Part shown: in pieces, positions 1 through 13,000 of the stretch
Position numbering within the stretch: position 1 is the stretch's first letter
How the letters are laid out: every line of letters begins with the position of its first letter
NCBI GenBank assembly: GCA_029465975.1
Contig: CM055754.1
Span: 6,149,604 to 6,213,603, forward strand
Length of the DNA stretch: 64,000 nucleotides
Source: Dallia pectoralis
Taxonomy: Eukaryota; Chordata; Actinopteri; Esociformes; Umbridae
Direction: 5' to 3'
Program-made: the position numbers and the translations under genes
The notes under the pieces: model-generated
The model's database searches: none
Told to the model about the DNA's origin: nothing
What the model saw: the letters and a program-made list of their open reading frames with translations, nothing else

Positions 1-157
1 ACTAATTTAGGTGAAATCGACTTCTGTATTTTATACTTGATGTGGTAGCCTTTTATGAATATGTAGCCTATATAGAAACAAAATCTATTTTGGGTTTTTA
101 TCAACGTTTTTATGTAAACATGATCGTTGTGTTTGATTAAACACGTTTTAAATTACA

Positions 158-163
158 TTTATT
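158..163 (-). terminator. Candidate poly(A) signal of the YIPF gene
   Basis: The minus strand reads AATAAA about 240 bp beyond the stop codon of the YIPF gene. It is the first canonical hexamer I see on that side. Its use is inferred. Confidence 0.45.
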
Positions 164-400
164 GACACATTACAATTAACGTGAGCCAATCCAGCTAGTA
201 TTTACAATGTGAAGTTACTCCCATAACAAAACAGAGACATCATCACACACATGTCTAAAAAAATACAACAAACAAAACATTACATACAGTATAAAACTAT
301 ATAGTTTTTTCACACCCGTATATCATCGACTTTCACCATACAGAATTTATGTAGAAAATCCCTGAAAATCCCTGTTGACAGTCAGTGACAGTAGTGGGCT

Positions 401-1863
401 TTAGAACACGGTTAGCAAGGCAAATACACCATAGAGCAGGGCACACGGATATGCTACCAACAGCTGCTGACCCTCCATAGCCAGGGTGGAGATGAATATC
501 TTGGAAGCTGAGAAACTGCACCAGACAATCACCAACAAGGCCAGGGTAGTCCCAATGATCCCCCTGGACAGAAATAGGTTTTGGAAAATTTTAAGACCAA
601 GGCATTTTAATCAAGATGAGCAAACATATTATGCAAGCACATATTCTTATTTTAGACAGACCAACTTACTGTAGGGAAAAGACCACAGCAAAGGCAGATA
701 GAGCCACCATTGGGAGGAGGCAGTAACCCAGCACGCTGGCTACACAGCCATAGGACACAGTCAGGGAACTCATAAGGGTCAACAGGGCATACATTGCGCT
801 GCAGCCAATTGCATTAATACCGTAGACATATCCAAAGTGGGATTTTCCTGCCTAAGTAATAGAATAAATAGATTTAGTTACAGTTCATGTTTTCAGTACA
901 GTAGACGCTGCAAATGCTGTTTATGTGAATTTTAGTTGTGAAAACATGCTGCCGAGGAGATTCTTCACCATAAGCAAAGTGGCACCCAAAGTGATACAGA
1001 ACAATACAGGGCCTGTCAGGTCGGTCTCATTCATGATACTGCCATCTGCTGGCATCATCGGGTTCAACACTGTTAACGTCTTCTGCCATATGTGCTCAAA
1101 ATTAATGCCAAGTTCTGGACAAATACAAAACAGGTTAATATGAATATTCACTACATTGCGAAAACAATTTATTTGGGTAGTACGTTTTTATTTTATAAAA
1201 AAAAATGAATAATTGTACATCTATCTATCTATTCATAATGTCAGTGCAGTTATGTTAAATATATTCTTATGTATATATATATAGATATTTTTTAAACAAA
1301 AAAATGATTGATAGTACATCCAAATAAATAGCTTTAAAACTAATTATAGCTACTTACTACTTATATATATATATATAATCCATAAATAGTAGCTGTTAGT
1401 CTTACCCTCTAGCAACGGAGGCTCTTCTTCGTATGATCCATCCATTTCACCTGTTTGTTGATAGGTCCCAGCAGGGTTTTGAGGCTGGAAGACCTGCCCT
1501 GTATAATTCTGAACCCTAGATTGGGCAATCACACAAAGCATAGACACATATATGCCATTTATAAAAATTCTTACTAGTTGTATTCTCTTGTTAAAACAGA
1601 AAAGACAACAGGGATTTGCCCCACTACCCTTTGTATTATGGCATAATGTAATGTATCATCTTCAGAGGAAAAGGTATTTACCTGTTATATTTATTGACAC
1701 TCTTAACCTTCCATTTAGTCCAAAAGCTGAATAAAGTGTTTGAGACAACCAATCAGGAGTAATATAACCCAGGCACTTACTCATCCTGATTCTCTGGGTT
1801 CGGCTCATAGACATCATAGCCATAGTTGTAGAAGTCTTGTTGAAATTGTTGAAAGTCACCCAT
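401..1863 (-). CDS. yipf7: Yip1-domain family membrane protein YIPF5/YIPF7 type, probably yipf7
   Basis: Five coding exons rebuilt on the minus strand: 1863-1781, 1515-1406, 1114-969, 851-670 and 563-401, 227 aa with all phases closing. The N-terminus is a polar, Q/Y-rich cytosolic tail beginning MGDFQQFQQDFYNYGYD. The acidic EEPPLLEELGI stretch and the HIWQKTLTVLNP and DGSIMNETDLTGP motifs are diagnostic of the YIPF5/YIPF7 branch. The C-terminal half is the multi-pass Yip1 domain, ending MEGQQLLVAYPCALLYG. Family members sit in ER-exit and cis-Golgi membranes and act in COPII-linked vesicle traffic. The LTVLNP and FALLTVF endings look more like YIPF7 than YIPF5, and other genes of this window fit the human 4p neighbourhood of YIPF7, but yipf5 is not excluded. 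It is slightly shorter than the roughly 257-aa human YIPF5. The gene is divergent from lamtor3, with 761 bp between the start codons. Confidence 0.9.
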
Positions 1864-2624
1864 TACTATATAGAACATGGACACACTTTAAAACACTGAC
1901 TGTACAGAACATCCAACAAACACATGCACTAGTTCAAGTATAATCACACAACCCACAAGAGTTTAATTGTTCAACTATTATTTCAAACCTTACTGTTTAT
2001 TCTGAGCAACGCCACTTGCTATGTTGTCATGGGAAGGTTTTGGAAGAACATTTAACGGTTGTGAAGATGTACTATATATAGTTTTCTATATTTGAACTGT
2101 GTGCATGATCCACCCAAAGAAGCCCAATCAGATGTATTTAGTAATGTGTTTAATTTTGTTTTCGCTAGTTTTTGAAGTGGAACTAATGCCTACGATTTCC
2201 ATTTACGGGAAGAATAAGTCATTGATATGAAATATATATACATTAATATATTTAACTATTATCATTGTTTACACGTCTCTTATTTTGAAGGAGAATCGAA
2301 CAGCATAACCCGGATGTTGCTGTCTCAGAATATGTATAAGTTCAAGTCATGTGATTTCCTTCTGCGCTAGTAGCATCAGAGTAATACCGACACATTACTT
2401 CTATAAAAACAAGGTAACCGTGCGTTTTAATTTCATAGTAGAGTGCGTTTGTAAAGTATCAAATTAAGGGTAGTCATCATTCCTTATAGCTTATAAAAAT
2501 AACAGTTGCTAGATAAGCTACCTGATGTAGCTTAATTGTCTGTCTGCTGAACACTGATATACTCGACAATCGACCTTGTTTACACTTTCTTTTAGTAACT
2601 GACGAAATACAATCACGTCACACC
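1864..2624. promoter_or_regulatory. Shared divergent promoter region of the YIPF gene and lamtor3
   Basis: This is the whole interval between two head-to-head start codons, so it must contain both 5' UTRs and probably both promoters. On the plus strand I see an ETS-like CCGGATGT at 2310-2317 and an E-box-like GTCATGTGA at 2346-2354. The latter is close to the CLEAR/TFEB consensus found upstream of lysosomal genes, which would suit lamtor3. Factor binding is inferred, not shown. Confidence 0.5.
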
Positions 2625-4836
2625 ATGGCTGATGTAAGTTGACACATTTCCAACAAAATCATTGATTACATGAGTACAAATACTAGCCGTCATTAACTAT
2701 AGCCAGTTGCTAAATCTGGCTTATGTAGCATTGACTGTGTTTGTATTGATTCTGATACCGCCTGACACACGTTTTTTCGCAGGACTTGAAGAGGTACTTG
2801 TACAAACAGCTACCAAGGTAGGTTGCGAGGTGGTATGTTCGCTGTAATGTTTCTCTATCTTACACTACAGAGTCACATGATCATCACATCTCCTCCAAAA
2901 ACAAACGGTTTCTTGGGGAGGGCATGTACTCCTCTCTCTTTAAATATGCAAGAATCGGATATGACTGTTTTGTTTTCGAGTAGCTGGAAAGAGATTTCAG
3001 ATTAAAGATCTTGTAACTGAAATGCTCCTTTAAATGTGCAAGTGCCCTTCAATGCCACTGTTGGCCATACTGAACCCAACATATTATACAATAAAAGTTT
3101 CCCAAATGTTCTCATATTGACCTACACAGTGGCCTATAAGGTCAGTTTGGATGTTGATGCAACACCTTATTGTATATCACAGTTCTCCTGGAGAATTAAG
3201 TGTTGTTAATTGGTAGACAGTTCTAATGGCATGGCAGTGCAATTCTTTAGGTACCAGTAATTAAGTTATGTCAAAATGAGTATAAAAAGGTAATATTCTG
3301 CTGTTTTTTCTTTCTTGTTATCCATTAGTGTTGAGGGCCTTCATGCTATTGTAGTAACAGACAGGGATGGTGTCCCAGTCATCAAAGGCAAGTTTCCCTG
3401 TCAACAACAACACAAACTAAATGGAGTTCCTTATTTTATTTTTGTCTAATAGCATCAGCTGGGAAAATATGTTATGGTCGAATCAGGGATATATTTATTT
3501 TTATGCCATTTTTAATAATGTAGTTAATGTGCATTTTCAATTGTTAACAGCATATTATTACATATTTTAACCTAGAATGTATATTACTTATATTTGTCTC
3601 TAAGACAATTTGTACTGTGTGAATATCTATGGAGCAGTAATTTTCTGAAATGGTTATCTTTCATGTTATAGTTTTGGTCAATGATTCATTGATTGTTGTT
3701 GGACTTTTTGTAAAACTTTTTACTTTATTCTGACGTTCCCTCTCTCTCTCTTTATTGCTTAAAAGTTTTGAACACCTCAGTTATTATAATCTTTCTTTAG
3801 CAGTTTAGAAATGCGCTTTTACTTTACTAGCAAGAGATGTGGTATTGCCGTTATTGTAGCTGGCTGGCACAATGTTGAAAATTGCCCGATACTAATCCAA
3901 TAATACAAAGCAAATTTGTGTTGAACCCATAATTGAACCAATAACACAAAGAAGTTTTGGGTCACGTCCTATATATGGTTCGAATAGCATTCTTACGATC
4001 ACTGAACTGCACCAGGGCTAATGTAGAAGAAGCCGGAGACCATCTTGTACATGTGGACCAGGTTCAGTTATTTTTTGCACAACCTGTGCATTCACACCGC
4101 TCAAAACAAAGCAGACTGAGATAACACTCCAGGGTTTTGATTCAACCGGTCAAAACAAGCTTGGTGTGAACTAAAATGCTACTAGGTGATTCAGATTGTC
4201 TTTTCTCGATCATGTCGAATGATTTGTAATTGGTGAACTGGCTCTTTCCTGCTCTAGTGGCCAACGACAATGCACCAGAATATGCACTGCGTCCAGGCTT
4301 CCTTTCAACCTTTGCATTAGCCACGGACCAGGGCAGCAAGCTCGGCCTATCCAAAAACAAGAGCATCATCTGTTACTATAACACATACCAGGTAGTTTCA
4401 ATCTGGGTCTGACACTATAAAACCTATATTTTATGAATACAAATGTCATTCTCTGGGGCTTCACGGGTATGACTTGGTTAGCCTGTTTACATGAACTCAC
4501 AAGATTTTACATCAAACGTTCAGTATTTTGTCCCTTGTTCCTAGTGTGCAATGACTATATACTAAACTTGAACTCATTTTTTGTTTGTCTTGCTTGTGTT
4601 CCAAATCGCAACCAGATAGTGCAGTTTAACCGGTTACCGTTGGTGATCAGTTTCATCGCAAGCAGTAGCTCCAACACAGGTAATCCCTCTTCATGGATGA
4701 TGATGATGGCAAGCACAGGTTTTTGAATGACTGTCCAAACGTAACTGTGACAATATTTGTAGGTTTGATCATCAGTCTGGAGAAGGAGCTTGCGCCGCTA
4801 ATCGAAGAGCTGAGGCAGGTCGTGGAGGTCGCTTGA
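2625..4836 (+). CDS. lamtor3: Ragulator complex protein LAMTOR3 (MP1)
   Basis: Six coding exons: 2625-2633, 2783-2817, 3329-3387, 4258-4391, 4616-4679 and 4763-4836, giving 124 aa, the human length. The product is a roadblock/LC7-fold scaffold. It pairs with LAMTOR2 in the lysosomal Ragulator complex, which anchors Rag GTPases for mTORC1 activation, and it also binds MEK1/ERK. The protein is almost unchanged from mammals: MADDLKRYLYKQLPSVEGLH at the start, then VIKVANDNAPE, STFALATDQGSKLGLS, FNRLPLV and the terminal LIEELRQVVEV. The first coding exon holds only three codons. The donor after the third exon is GC (AAAG|GCAAGT), the accepted minor class; only this choice keeps the frame and the conserved KVANDN junction. 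It is divergent from the YIPF gene and convergent with dapp1. Confidence 0.97.
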
Positions 4837-5059
4837 CCGAAGTAGAACTGTCATGTTGCAGAATCACCAGATCGTGATCATGGAAAATGATTTACCTGTA
4901 ACAGTTACACTTATTTTTATATCCATCATGCACTCACAGATTGCTCTGTTGCAAAACAGATGTATACAAGTTTCCACTGTTGTGATGCTGTATGGTTTCC
5001 TGCATTTTCTAATATCCTTTGCTTTTTGAATTCATTCATGTGGCGACTTTCTTTATTAT

Positions 5060-5065
5060 AATAAA
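5060..5065 (+). terminator. Candidate poly(A) signal of lamtor3
   Basis: An AATAAA hexamer lies about 225 bp after the lamtor3 stop codon in AT-rich sequence. Position and orientation fit the end of the lamtor3 transcript. Confidence 0.5.
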
Positions 5066-5173
5066 TATTCAAAGAAAACATTTGGGCGACATTTTCAAAA
5101 CTAAAAAAGAAATTGTCTTTCAGTGAAAAATATCCATTTAGAAAATGGGAAGGGAAACTTCATACATGTTAGC

Positions 5174-5179
5174 TTTATT
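5174..5179 (-). terminator. Candidate poly(A) signal of dapp1
   Basis: The minus strand reads AATAAA about 470 bp after the dapp1 stop. If this site is used, the 21-bp minisatellite next to it lies inside the dapp1 3' UTR. Another minus-strand AATAAA occurs at 5052-5057. Confidence 0.4.
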
Positions 5180-5256
5180 TACGACACCGTCGTTGTGTAT
5201 GTCAACTCCGTGGCTAAAAACTGTCATGTATTTCAATGTTCAGTGTCCCTGTGTTT

Positions 5257-5524
5257 ACCAGCCGGTCATCTGGGGCTACCAGCCGGTCATCTGGGGCTAC
5301 CAGCCGGTCATCTGGGGCTACCAGCCGGTCATCTGGGGCTACCAGCCGGTCATCTGGGGCTACCAGCCGGTCATCTGGGGCTACCAGCCGGTCATCTGGG
5401 GCTTCCAGCCGGTCATCTGGGGCTTGCAGCCGGTCATCTGGGGCTTGCAGCCGGTCATCTGGGGCTTGCAGCCGGTCATCTGGGGCTTCCAGCTGGTCTT
5501 CTGGGGCTTCCAGCTGGTCATCTG
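5257..5524. repeat. 21-bp minisatellite, about 13 copies
   Basis: The unit is CCAGCCGGTCATCTGGGGCTA, repeated head to tail about 13 times. The first seven or so units are near-identical; later ones drift (CTTCCAG, CTTGCAG, CAGCTGGTCTTC), so the array has a homogenised and a decaying end. The unit is open in all three plus-strand frames, which produces spurious ORFs of 108-144 codons that match no known protein. It lies between the convergent ends of lamtor3 and dapp1. Confidence 0.95.
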
Positions 5525-5645
5525 AAGTTAGCAGGAAGGATATTCTACCAGTTCTGAATTGAAGTGCTCAAAAGTTCATTGGGAATATTCCATTTTGACT
5601 TCACAGTTGGCATAATGTCACAGCTCTGCGCTCCACCTCATGTCG

Positions 5646-8600
5646 TCATCTTGTTTTTTTCATCTGTGACTGAAAATTATAAACATTTTGTCACTGGAAA
5701 AATCATTCATTATGTTTCTTCACTTATTATTCATTTTTCCCCATGGTGAGCCTCATACCCCAGTCCGATTATGAAGGGATTTGTCAACAAACGTACATGT
5801 TATTGTGGGTGTGAGATGGGAATATGACTGTAATAATCCTGAAAGACCTAATATAGGCTCACCAGTTTCCATCGTATTATTCTGATCCACTCGTCCGCTT
5901 CAACTCCAGTCTTGGCACACAGATAAAATGTCCTCTCTGGGAACACCAGACTAATATGGGACAGAATGAGGAATTTGGGCATTGAGCTGAAATACTTTGA
6001 TAAAAAAAAATGCACAATGGCTTAAACAAAAAGATCCAGCTACAACAACAGCAGAGCGGAGGTTAGAACTTCTCTATCAGTTGTCTCTCTTTGTGGTTCC
6101 TTCGCCACTGCTGTTTGCCACTAAACTACCCATATTTTTAAATGTCTACGAAAGCAGAAGTGAAAGTAACAGATAACGTGTTTTAAAATGGTAGGCCAAT
6201 TTTAATCACAAACTAATCCAGACAGAGCCAATGGCAAAATAATCTGAGCAGACCGGACCTTTTTTTAACAGTGTTCGTCAAGAGTCAAAACATTAATCAC
6301 AAGAGGCCCACTTATGATTCCATAGATTTAAGTTCATACCAGAAGCAATTGACCTTGTCCTGGGAGTAGTCAAACTGGATGGCTGAGCATGCAGTCAGAT
6401 CCAGGGTACGAATAGGCTCGTCAAACTAAAGAGACAAAATGAAACATCTGCCTGTTGGCATCACTGACAATAAAACGTAGCTATTACAGTTGCATCATAA
6501 ACCATCGTCTATCAGAGATGTTGTTTTACTGACCGTTTTGTCCTTGAAATATTTGAGTTCATTTCTGTTTAAAGTAAACCACCTCTGTTTCCAATTCTGA
6601 AAAAGAACATACATTGAACATTTCTCAGAGAACTTTGAAACAGCCACCTTCACCTGGTTGGTACAGCTCTATATTTTTCTTACCTTAACGAATGCTCCTA
6701 ATTTGATCAGATACCCCTCCTTTGTTCCTAACTGAAACCCCCCAAAAATAAAAACAATGTTAATGTTTTGACAATTTACCTGTAAGCTTGATTAAACCCA
6801 TATTACATGACTTCAGTGGGGTAGACCGCATTAATGGCAAACACTACATTTAAACTCAATTACTATCATCATTTGTAAGCGCACTAAGGTGTTAAACGTC
6901 AGCAACACAGATTAAATGAGCTACTATGATGTTATAATAAACCTGTGTGTATATAAAACTGCATGTGGTCCTACCGATGGGGCGCTAGCCACTAGGTCGC
7001 TCTCTGTTCGTCCAGCCTGCATGACGGTGTGAACCCTCACTGACTCATAGATCGAAGGCTCTTCTACACGCCAAGGATACGGAAATTTCAGGACAATCAG
7101 GGTCCCTGGGTGAGAGTTTCCGATTAGGCATCTTATGGGTACACACTTCAGTTGTTGACCATGGAAATAATTTGGCTTAGATTTTTTTAATTGGTCTGGA
7201 GGACTCTCAAGCTAACCTGTCTCACTTCCTAACAGAGGCTGGTTGGCAAAATGGTGGACGAAGTCCTTGAGGGATGCAAACTCGTTGAAGCCAAAGGCGT
7301 AGCCGGTGCTATTCCGGGTCACATGGAAATGTTTCACTGAATCGCTGGCTCTGTAAATTATTACAAAAATGGCTGCGGTAAATGATGCCATCTGAAATGG
7401 GGTATGGACGACATAGACCTTTTGCTTTAAAACTCAACCCAATTTTGATAAAAGCTATTAGTTAACATCTGTAAAATGTTGAGCGTTACTGTCAGGGGGT
7501 TGAACAAGCACGGAGACACAGAAAACCAAAGGTGCGATACAAGTGCATAAAAAAACAACGCAGACACAGACCTGGCATTATGTGAAACAGGGTCAATAAG
7601 CAGACAGGGGTGTGTTAAACAGAGGGCCATATATAGGGGGATAAATGAGGAACAGGGGTGTGCAATTAGGTGAAGACGTTGGCAATTATGGGCGAATGGG
7701 CGAATCAGAGCGTCGCAGAGAGTGGAGATGGGGTCAGCGTGACAGTTACCGAGATTCAGATCACTTCATGCCAGAAGAAGTATTAGCTGCACCAACTATA
7801 TGATATCACCTGAACTGCTTTTTTATTTAAAATTCAGGAAATGTGTGTCTCTACATCATGAATGTCAAAGGCAGAGTTAAACCATTAGACTGAAATACCA
7901 AAATGTTATCATTGACTAAGACTAAGCCTAAAACACCTGTTTTTGTTTGGAAAAATAGTATATTCTAATTAGTTACTTTTGAGAAGGGAGAGAAGACAGA
8001 AGATATGTAGGCCCACCTTACAGAGAGGGCAAAGCTACCAGGACCCCGGTGACTGTTTCGGAGGAGATAGCTACCATCTTTCCCATTGGACAGAAGAATA
8101 GCTTCAGCGGCGTGGCGCGACAGATCAAAATGGTACCATCTGGGACAGTATAGAGATAAATAATAACAGTACTTCAGCTAACACATTCCAAATACATGTA
8201 AACGTTCTGACATGTCCACAGCAAACGTATAAATCATGGAACATCAAGACATCTCAATGGCAGAATTCTATGCGCAATATTAGCAATAAACGTGCTCATC
8301 GCAGCCACATTGACAAGATGTGAGATTGTTTGTAGCCTAATCACAAGTTCTGTAAGTGGGAAATTGCCTGGTGCCAAACCAGTCAAAAAATGCAATTGTG
8401 GAAAACACATGTTGAAAAAACAAATGCTCCTGCTAAAAAGAGAACTCTCTTTAGGTTACCAACATATTCAAGCAACATTTAAATAGGTAGTATAAATATA
8501 ACCACGATCAAGGCCAGTGACATTGCCAGTGATAGTTGCATGGGTGACATCTTTTTAAGGATATGAAATTACAATATTTTCCACCTCATATTGTAGGCTA

Positions 8601-10009
8601 CGTGTGTCCATGAAACTAGGCCTATGTTTTTGATGGATTCAAGTTGGATCATCCGTTTGTCAATGATTGACTTATCAATAGTTTATGCAGTATTAAACTA
8701 TAATAACTGTATTCCAGTTATAAGAAAAACTGCATGAAATCCATTTTTAAAATGCTTCTGAAAACTGCTTTATGGTCTAGTAATGTCATAATGCATAAAA
8801 AATACTCTCTCTGGGTATCACAAGGACAAAAAAATGCATCCTGTCTAATTGTCTGGCAAACCATGAAGGGTTACTTCAGAGGTCATGCATATTCCTTTGC
8901 TTTTACCAGAGAGACGAAGCTGTGTTTTTGCCAAAACAAAATGCTGCACTGTCGAAAACAGCTGCAGAGGAAAGTACTGCAACAAATGTAGATGTGAAAC
9001 TTCAATATTTGCATTGCGGATGGTTGACTCGTCATTTACACTTCAATAAACTCAGAGCCAACACCTGCCCAAGAATGGGTACAACATAATAATATATATT
9101 GAACATTTCCCAAATCTGCAGTCTTAAAATCAGAAAACAATAATTCAGCAGTATAGTTTGTTTTATCTCACTGTTGGGGGCTATTGACAGAACTACGTAC
9201 TTGACAAGGGTGTTGAGGACAGTTTTGAAGGGAGCTATTCATTTACTAATTCCTATTGTCTCAAACCCAGGTCGATGATATTGGTTCATTACAGTGTACT
9301 TTCTTGTTCACTCTATACACTATAGCTCGAGAACAGTCTGAGATTTTAGCTTTTATGACCAATTACAATGTCTCCCAGGAACAGGTACGTACTGTTTTTT
9401 CCCCTTGGTGACAAGCTGTGTGGGGCATGTTAAAAGGAACAGTGGCACATTTGTTATACTTGCTGTTTCCTGATACTGTCATAAACTACACAATACCACT
9501 CTGATGCATTGCAGTCAATACAAAACTTATAGCTAAATGCTTCAGATTTCAATTGAGTCTACATATTTAGGTGTGTTTATTAACATTATCAAAGTGGTAT
9601 AAAGGCCAAATATATATTTTTTAAATACAAAAAAATGTATTTGTAGAATATAGAGGAAATTGTATTGTTATCAGCAAGATAAATACTGTTATTCTCTACA
9701 CTAACTTAAACATCCTAATTATTTATATTGCAAGTGTGGTAAAATCAGGTGCATTATAAAAAACTGAGTTAAGGGTAATTTGTTTCAGGTAAAACACATC
9801 CAAAAGAGAATAGAGTAACACTTTTGAAGCCCTAAATAAGAGGACGTTAAACATACAGTATATCTCGCAGCAATCCAAAATTGATACCCGGCTTCAGACT
9901 GCTTCTTTAAATGTACCAACATTATTTATTATAATAACAAATGTAGATATTCTTACCGTAACGACTCCAGCTCGTCGTCCACACTTGACGTATCACTGTA
10001 GTAGCTCAT
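5646..10009 (-). CDS. dapp1: DAPP1 (Bam32), SH2-PH phosphoinositide adaptor
   Basis: Nine coding exons on the minus strand: 10009-9957, 8139-8017, 7350-7217, 7105-6975, 6731-6684, 6596-6534, 6425-6340, 5950-5863 and 5669-5646, 249 aa with all phases closing. DAPP1 is a cytosolic adaptor recruited by PI3K lipid products, known from B-cell receptor signalling. The SH2 domain covers about residues 19-110, with the phosphotyrosine-binding Arg in SYLLRNS. Tyr123 in EEPSIYESV corresponds to the Src-family target Tyr139 of human DAPP1. The PH domain covers about residues 147-241: LGTKEGYLIK, then NWKQRWFTLNRNELKYFKD with the K/R-x-R phosphoinositide-binding signature. The last exon is only 24 nt and encodes SQMKKTR plus stop. 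That matches the SQIRK start of the human tail but ends about 15 residues early; human DAPP1 has 280 aa, and the N-terminus is shorter here too. Confidence 0.94.
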
Positions 10010-13000
10010 GGTTCACCTGTGTGCCTCATCAGGCAGGTTCGACATCCTAAAACACCGACTGATACACACTAAACCGAAAGACAGCAAACTACAATAGGAG
10101 GAACTTCAGACCAGACATGCATACGTCACTCCGGGACAACTAGGAAATAGTTCAACTCAGTTCAGTCCGGGCCCACGTGTGTTACGGGGGAGAGGCAACT
10201 GCAGTGAGACTACATGGAGAAAGTGCTGGTGACTGTTTGGAGATCTGGAGATACTTCAAGGAAGTCTAATAGGTTTTTAAACAGTGCCCACGATAAAGAT
10301 ACATTTAATGGTAAATACATATGCTATACATACCTATATAATAAAGATAGACTATATTATATTTTTAGGAGTAGGCCTACATACATTTTTTCAAGCTGTT
10401 TTGTAAGTAATTGGAAAAAAAAATTATCAACAAAATATGCATTTTGACCTGGCCCAGGCATGATTGTCATTGATTTGAAAAAAATAATTATGTTATTGTG
10501 TCCGTTTCCCATTACAATATACAATATATATATATATAGGCTATATATATATATAGCCTATGTATTTACTGGGATATGAATAGTAAAAGTACATATTTAG
10601 TTGTGTTCCTACTCTTCCATCAACCCTGTATCTTTGTTTGAAGTCTCTCTGTTATACTTTCAGAATATTCCACAAGTGACATAACTTTTAGGAAGTGATA
10701 TCAACCACCTCTGGCACAGCATGGCTTGAAGGGAAGTAACTGTCTGTTATTTCAATGAGGTGTGACAAGCTTAACATGTCAACCCGGTTATCCTGAATTC
10801 ATACAGTAAATAACTGGAATGTAAAATTTCAAGATAACTGTTTACCCCTCATCAGCGCTGGCCATGTAGTCTCATCAACTTCATAACATGGCCTTAATCT
10901 TGTTGAGCACTTAACTGTCAACCCTGTAACGTTTTCAGTGGTAATTAGTCAAAGTCCAAATATTTTCTTTGTCAAATGCACTGTATCACATAGTGTCATT
11001 CGGAACAAAAACATTCTTACGACATGACAGGCAAACTGTACAGTAATCATTTAGCCAGATATGATGCAAGAAAGAAAAGAAGAACGTATTTGTACAATAC
11101 ATGTATTTTTTTGCAATGTTAACATAGGGAATATGGCCAATATGAATACAAATGTTATATATACATATATATATTAATGTTGTAGTGCATATAAATGGTT
11201 ACATTAAATTATATTCATGTGGTGTTCTCAAAAAAAAATTATGTCCAGACATTAGTTCTCTTTGGGTGGTATTCCCGTTTATTATAAAAGTAGCAAAATG
11301 GATATTTGCATAAAATAATACTTCACCCAGTGCTAACTAAGAAAAGTGCTGTGGCTTGTTGTCGGTGGAGAGGGTGCTCACCGCTACAGTAAGTACCGTG
11401 TGTTCCCGGATCCACACCTTACCTAGTTGACTATGTACATATACCTATTTCCCAGTGACATACCACACCCAGTGCAATACTCCCCCAAGTGGCTAAAATA
11501 AATAATATCCAAATGTACCTAACTACAGAGGACTATAAAAAGCTCAAACAGAGACGTTGTGAAATTTTCTGAAAAATAATTTTTGTGATTTGTGTTGTTC
11601 TGTAGCTAATAGATTTGTTTTTACTCTAAAGTGTCTACTACACTGATCATAAAAAATGATCAACAAACCAGAATGATCAACAATTTGGCAGATGTTAAGA
11701 CTCCATAAAAATTATCCGGGCGAATGCATACTCAACTAGCTGCTCAAGTGCCACGTCGACAACGAAAAGGCAAATTAGGACAACAGCCTGGGACACGTCC
11801 ATTGCTGCATCATCCATCCCTTAAGGCCAGGGACTTGCCATTGTTCTCAGGGGAGAGTCTATATTTCTATAGTTGGGTATTGCAGTGAGGGGAAGTTTGG
11901 TTGTAATGGCAGGAGTTGGGACTCATCTGTGGTCAACGTCATCTGTGCACCGCAGATATGGGCCATCTTATGCAATATAAATCTATTATTAAACGTAGCA
12001 AAGTATCACTAATAAAATAAAACCTGAAGATAATCATTGTGTGATTGTTTCATACTTGGTTTGTGATTGTTCTCAGAGGACACTTTGTTGTGACAAGAGG
12101 GAAAAATTAAGTGTTTTATTCATTCATTTGTGCAAAAAGGCATGTACTGTTGATCCATTGAGCAACCCATGAAGAAGTGGCTGCAATCAAAATCACATCA
12201 ATCTACACAATTTAGAGTATATAGGTTATAAAATGATGAAAAAGAACAAAAAGAGACAAATAAACAATATGATAAACATTACACAAAACCAAAATATACA
12301 TACACAGGATAATTTACACCACATTAGTGTTTTTGAAGAATATGAAATATTATAGTTTACGTCTAATTATTATTTGTGATTATGAATCCTGGTGTTGTAA
12401 CCGATGTGTTTATACCGCACCTCTTTTAACTGTGGTCATTTAATGATTGTGGAGGGCGTCAGTTACTGGTGCACTTAGGTAAGAAAAACCCAACCGTAAA
12501 CACCGTGACAGAGTATGTGTTGATGTACGCAGAGCAAACACAACCCTAGCTAGGGAGGGACACCTCTGTCCTCCACCACTGTCGAGATCCACGAGGACAT
12601 TTTGGGGACAGGAAGAGGAAATCTGTTGCGCGATAAAGAGGATGGCAACAGCAGAAGGTATTGGTTACACATGCCTCGGGGGACATGAACAAGGTGGCAG
12701 TTATGTTATGCTAATCAAGTACGTTGAATGGACTCATGTGACGCATAACTGTGTGGAATATTCTTCTGAATAGGTTTCCATATTTAGTTTCGAGACATAA
12801 TGTAATTGAATCATCATGCCCAGGGTTGCAAAATGAGGCCCTTGAACACAGCCCAGCTGCTACCAATTGGGGAGCACAGATTACCTTACAAGGCCTGATA
12901 TACCATAGAAGAAGATGTAGAGGCAGGAAGTAGAAGATGGGTGCTGTACCAGAACACTAGCAATGTGTCACTTTCAATTTTTTATTGCATCAAAAAGCTG

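Noticed and set aside
5123..5562. Three overlapping ORFs of 108-144 codons over the 21-bp array
   Set aside because: All three frames are open because the unit lacks stops; no homology and no conserved start.
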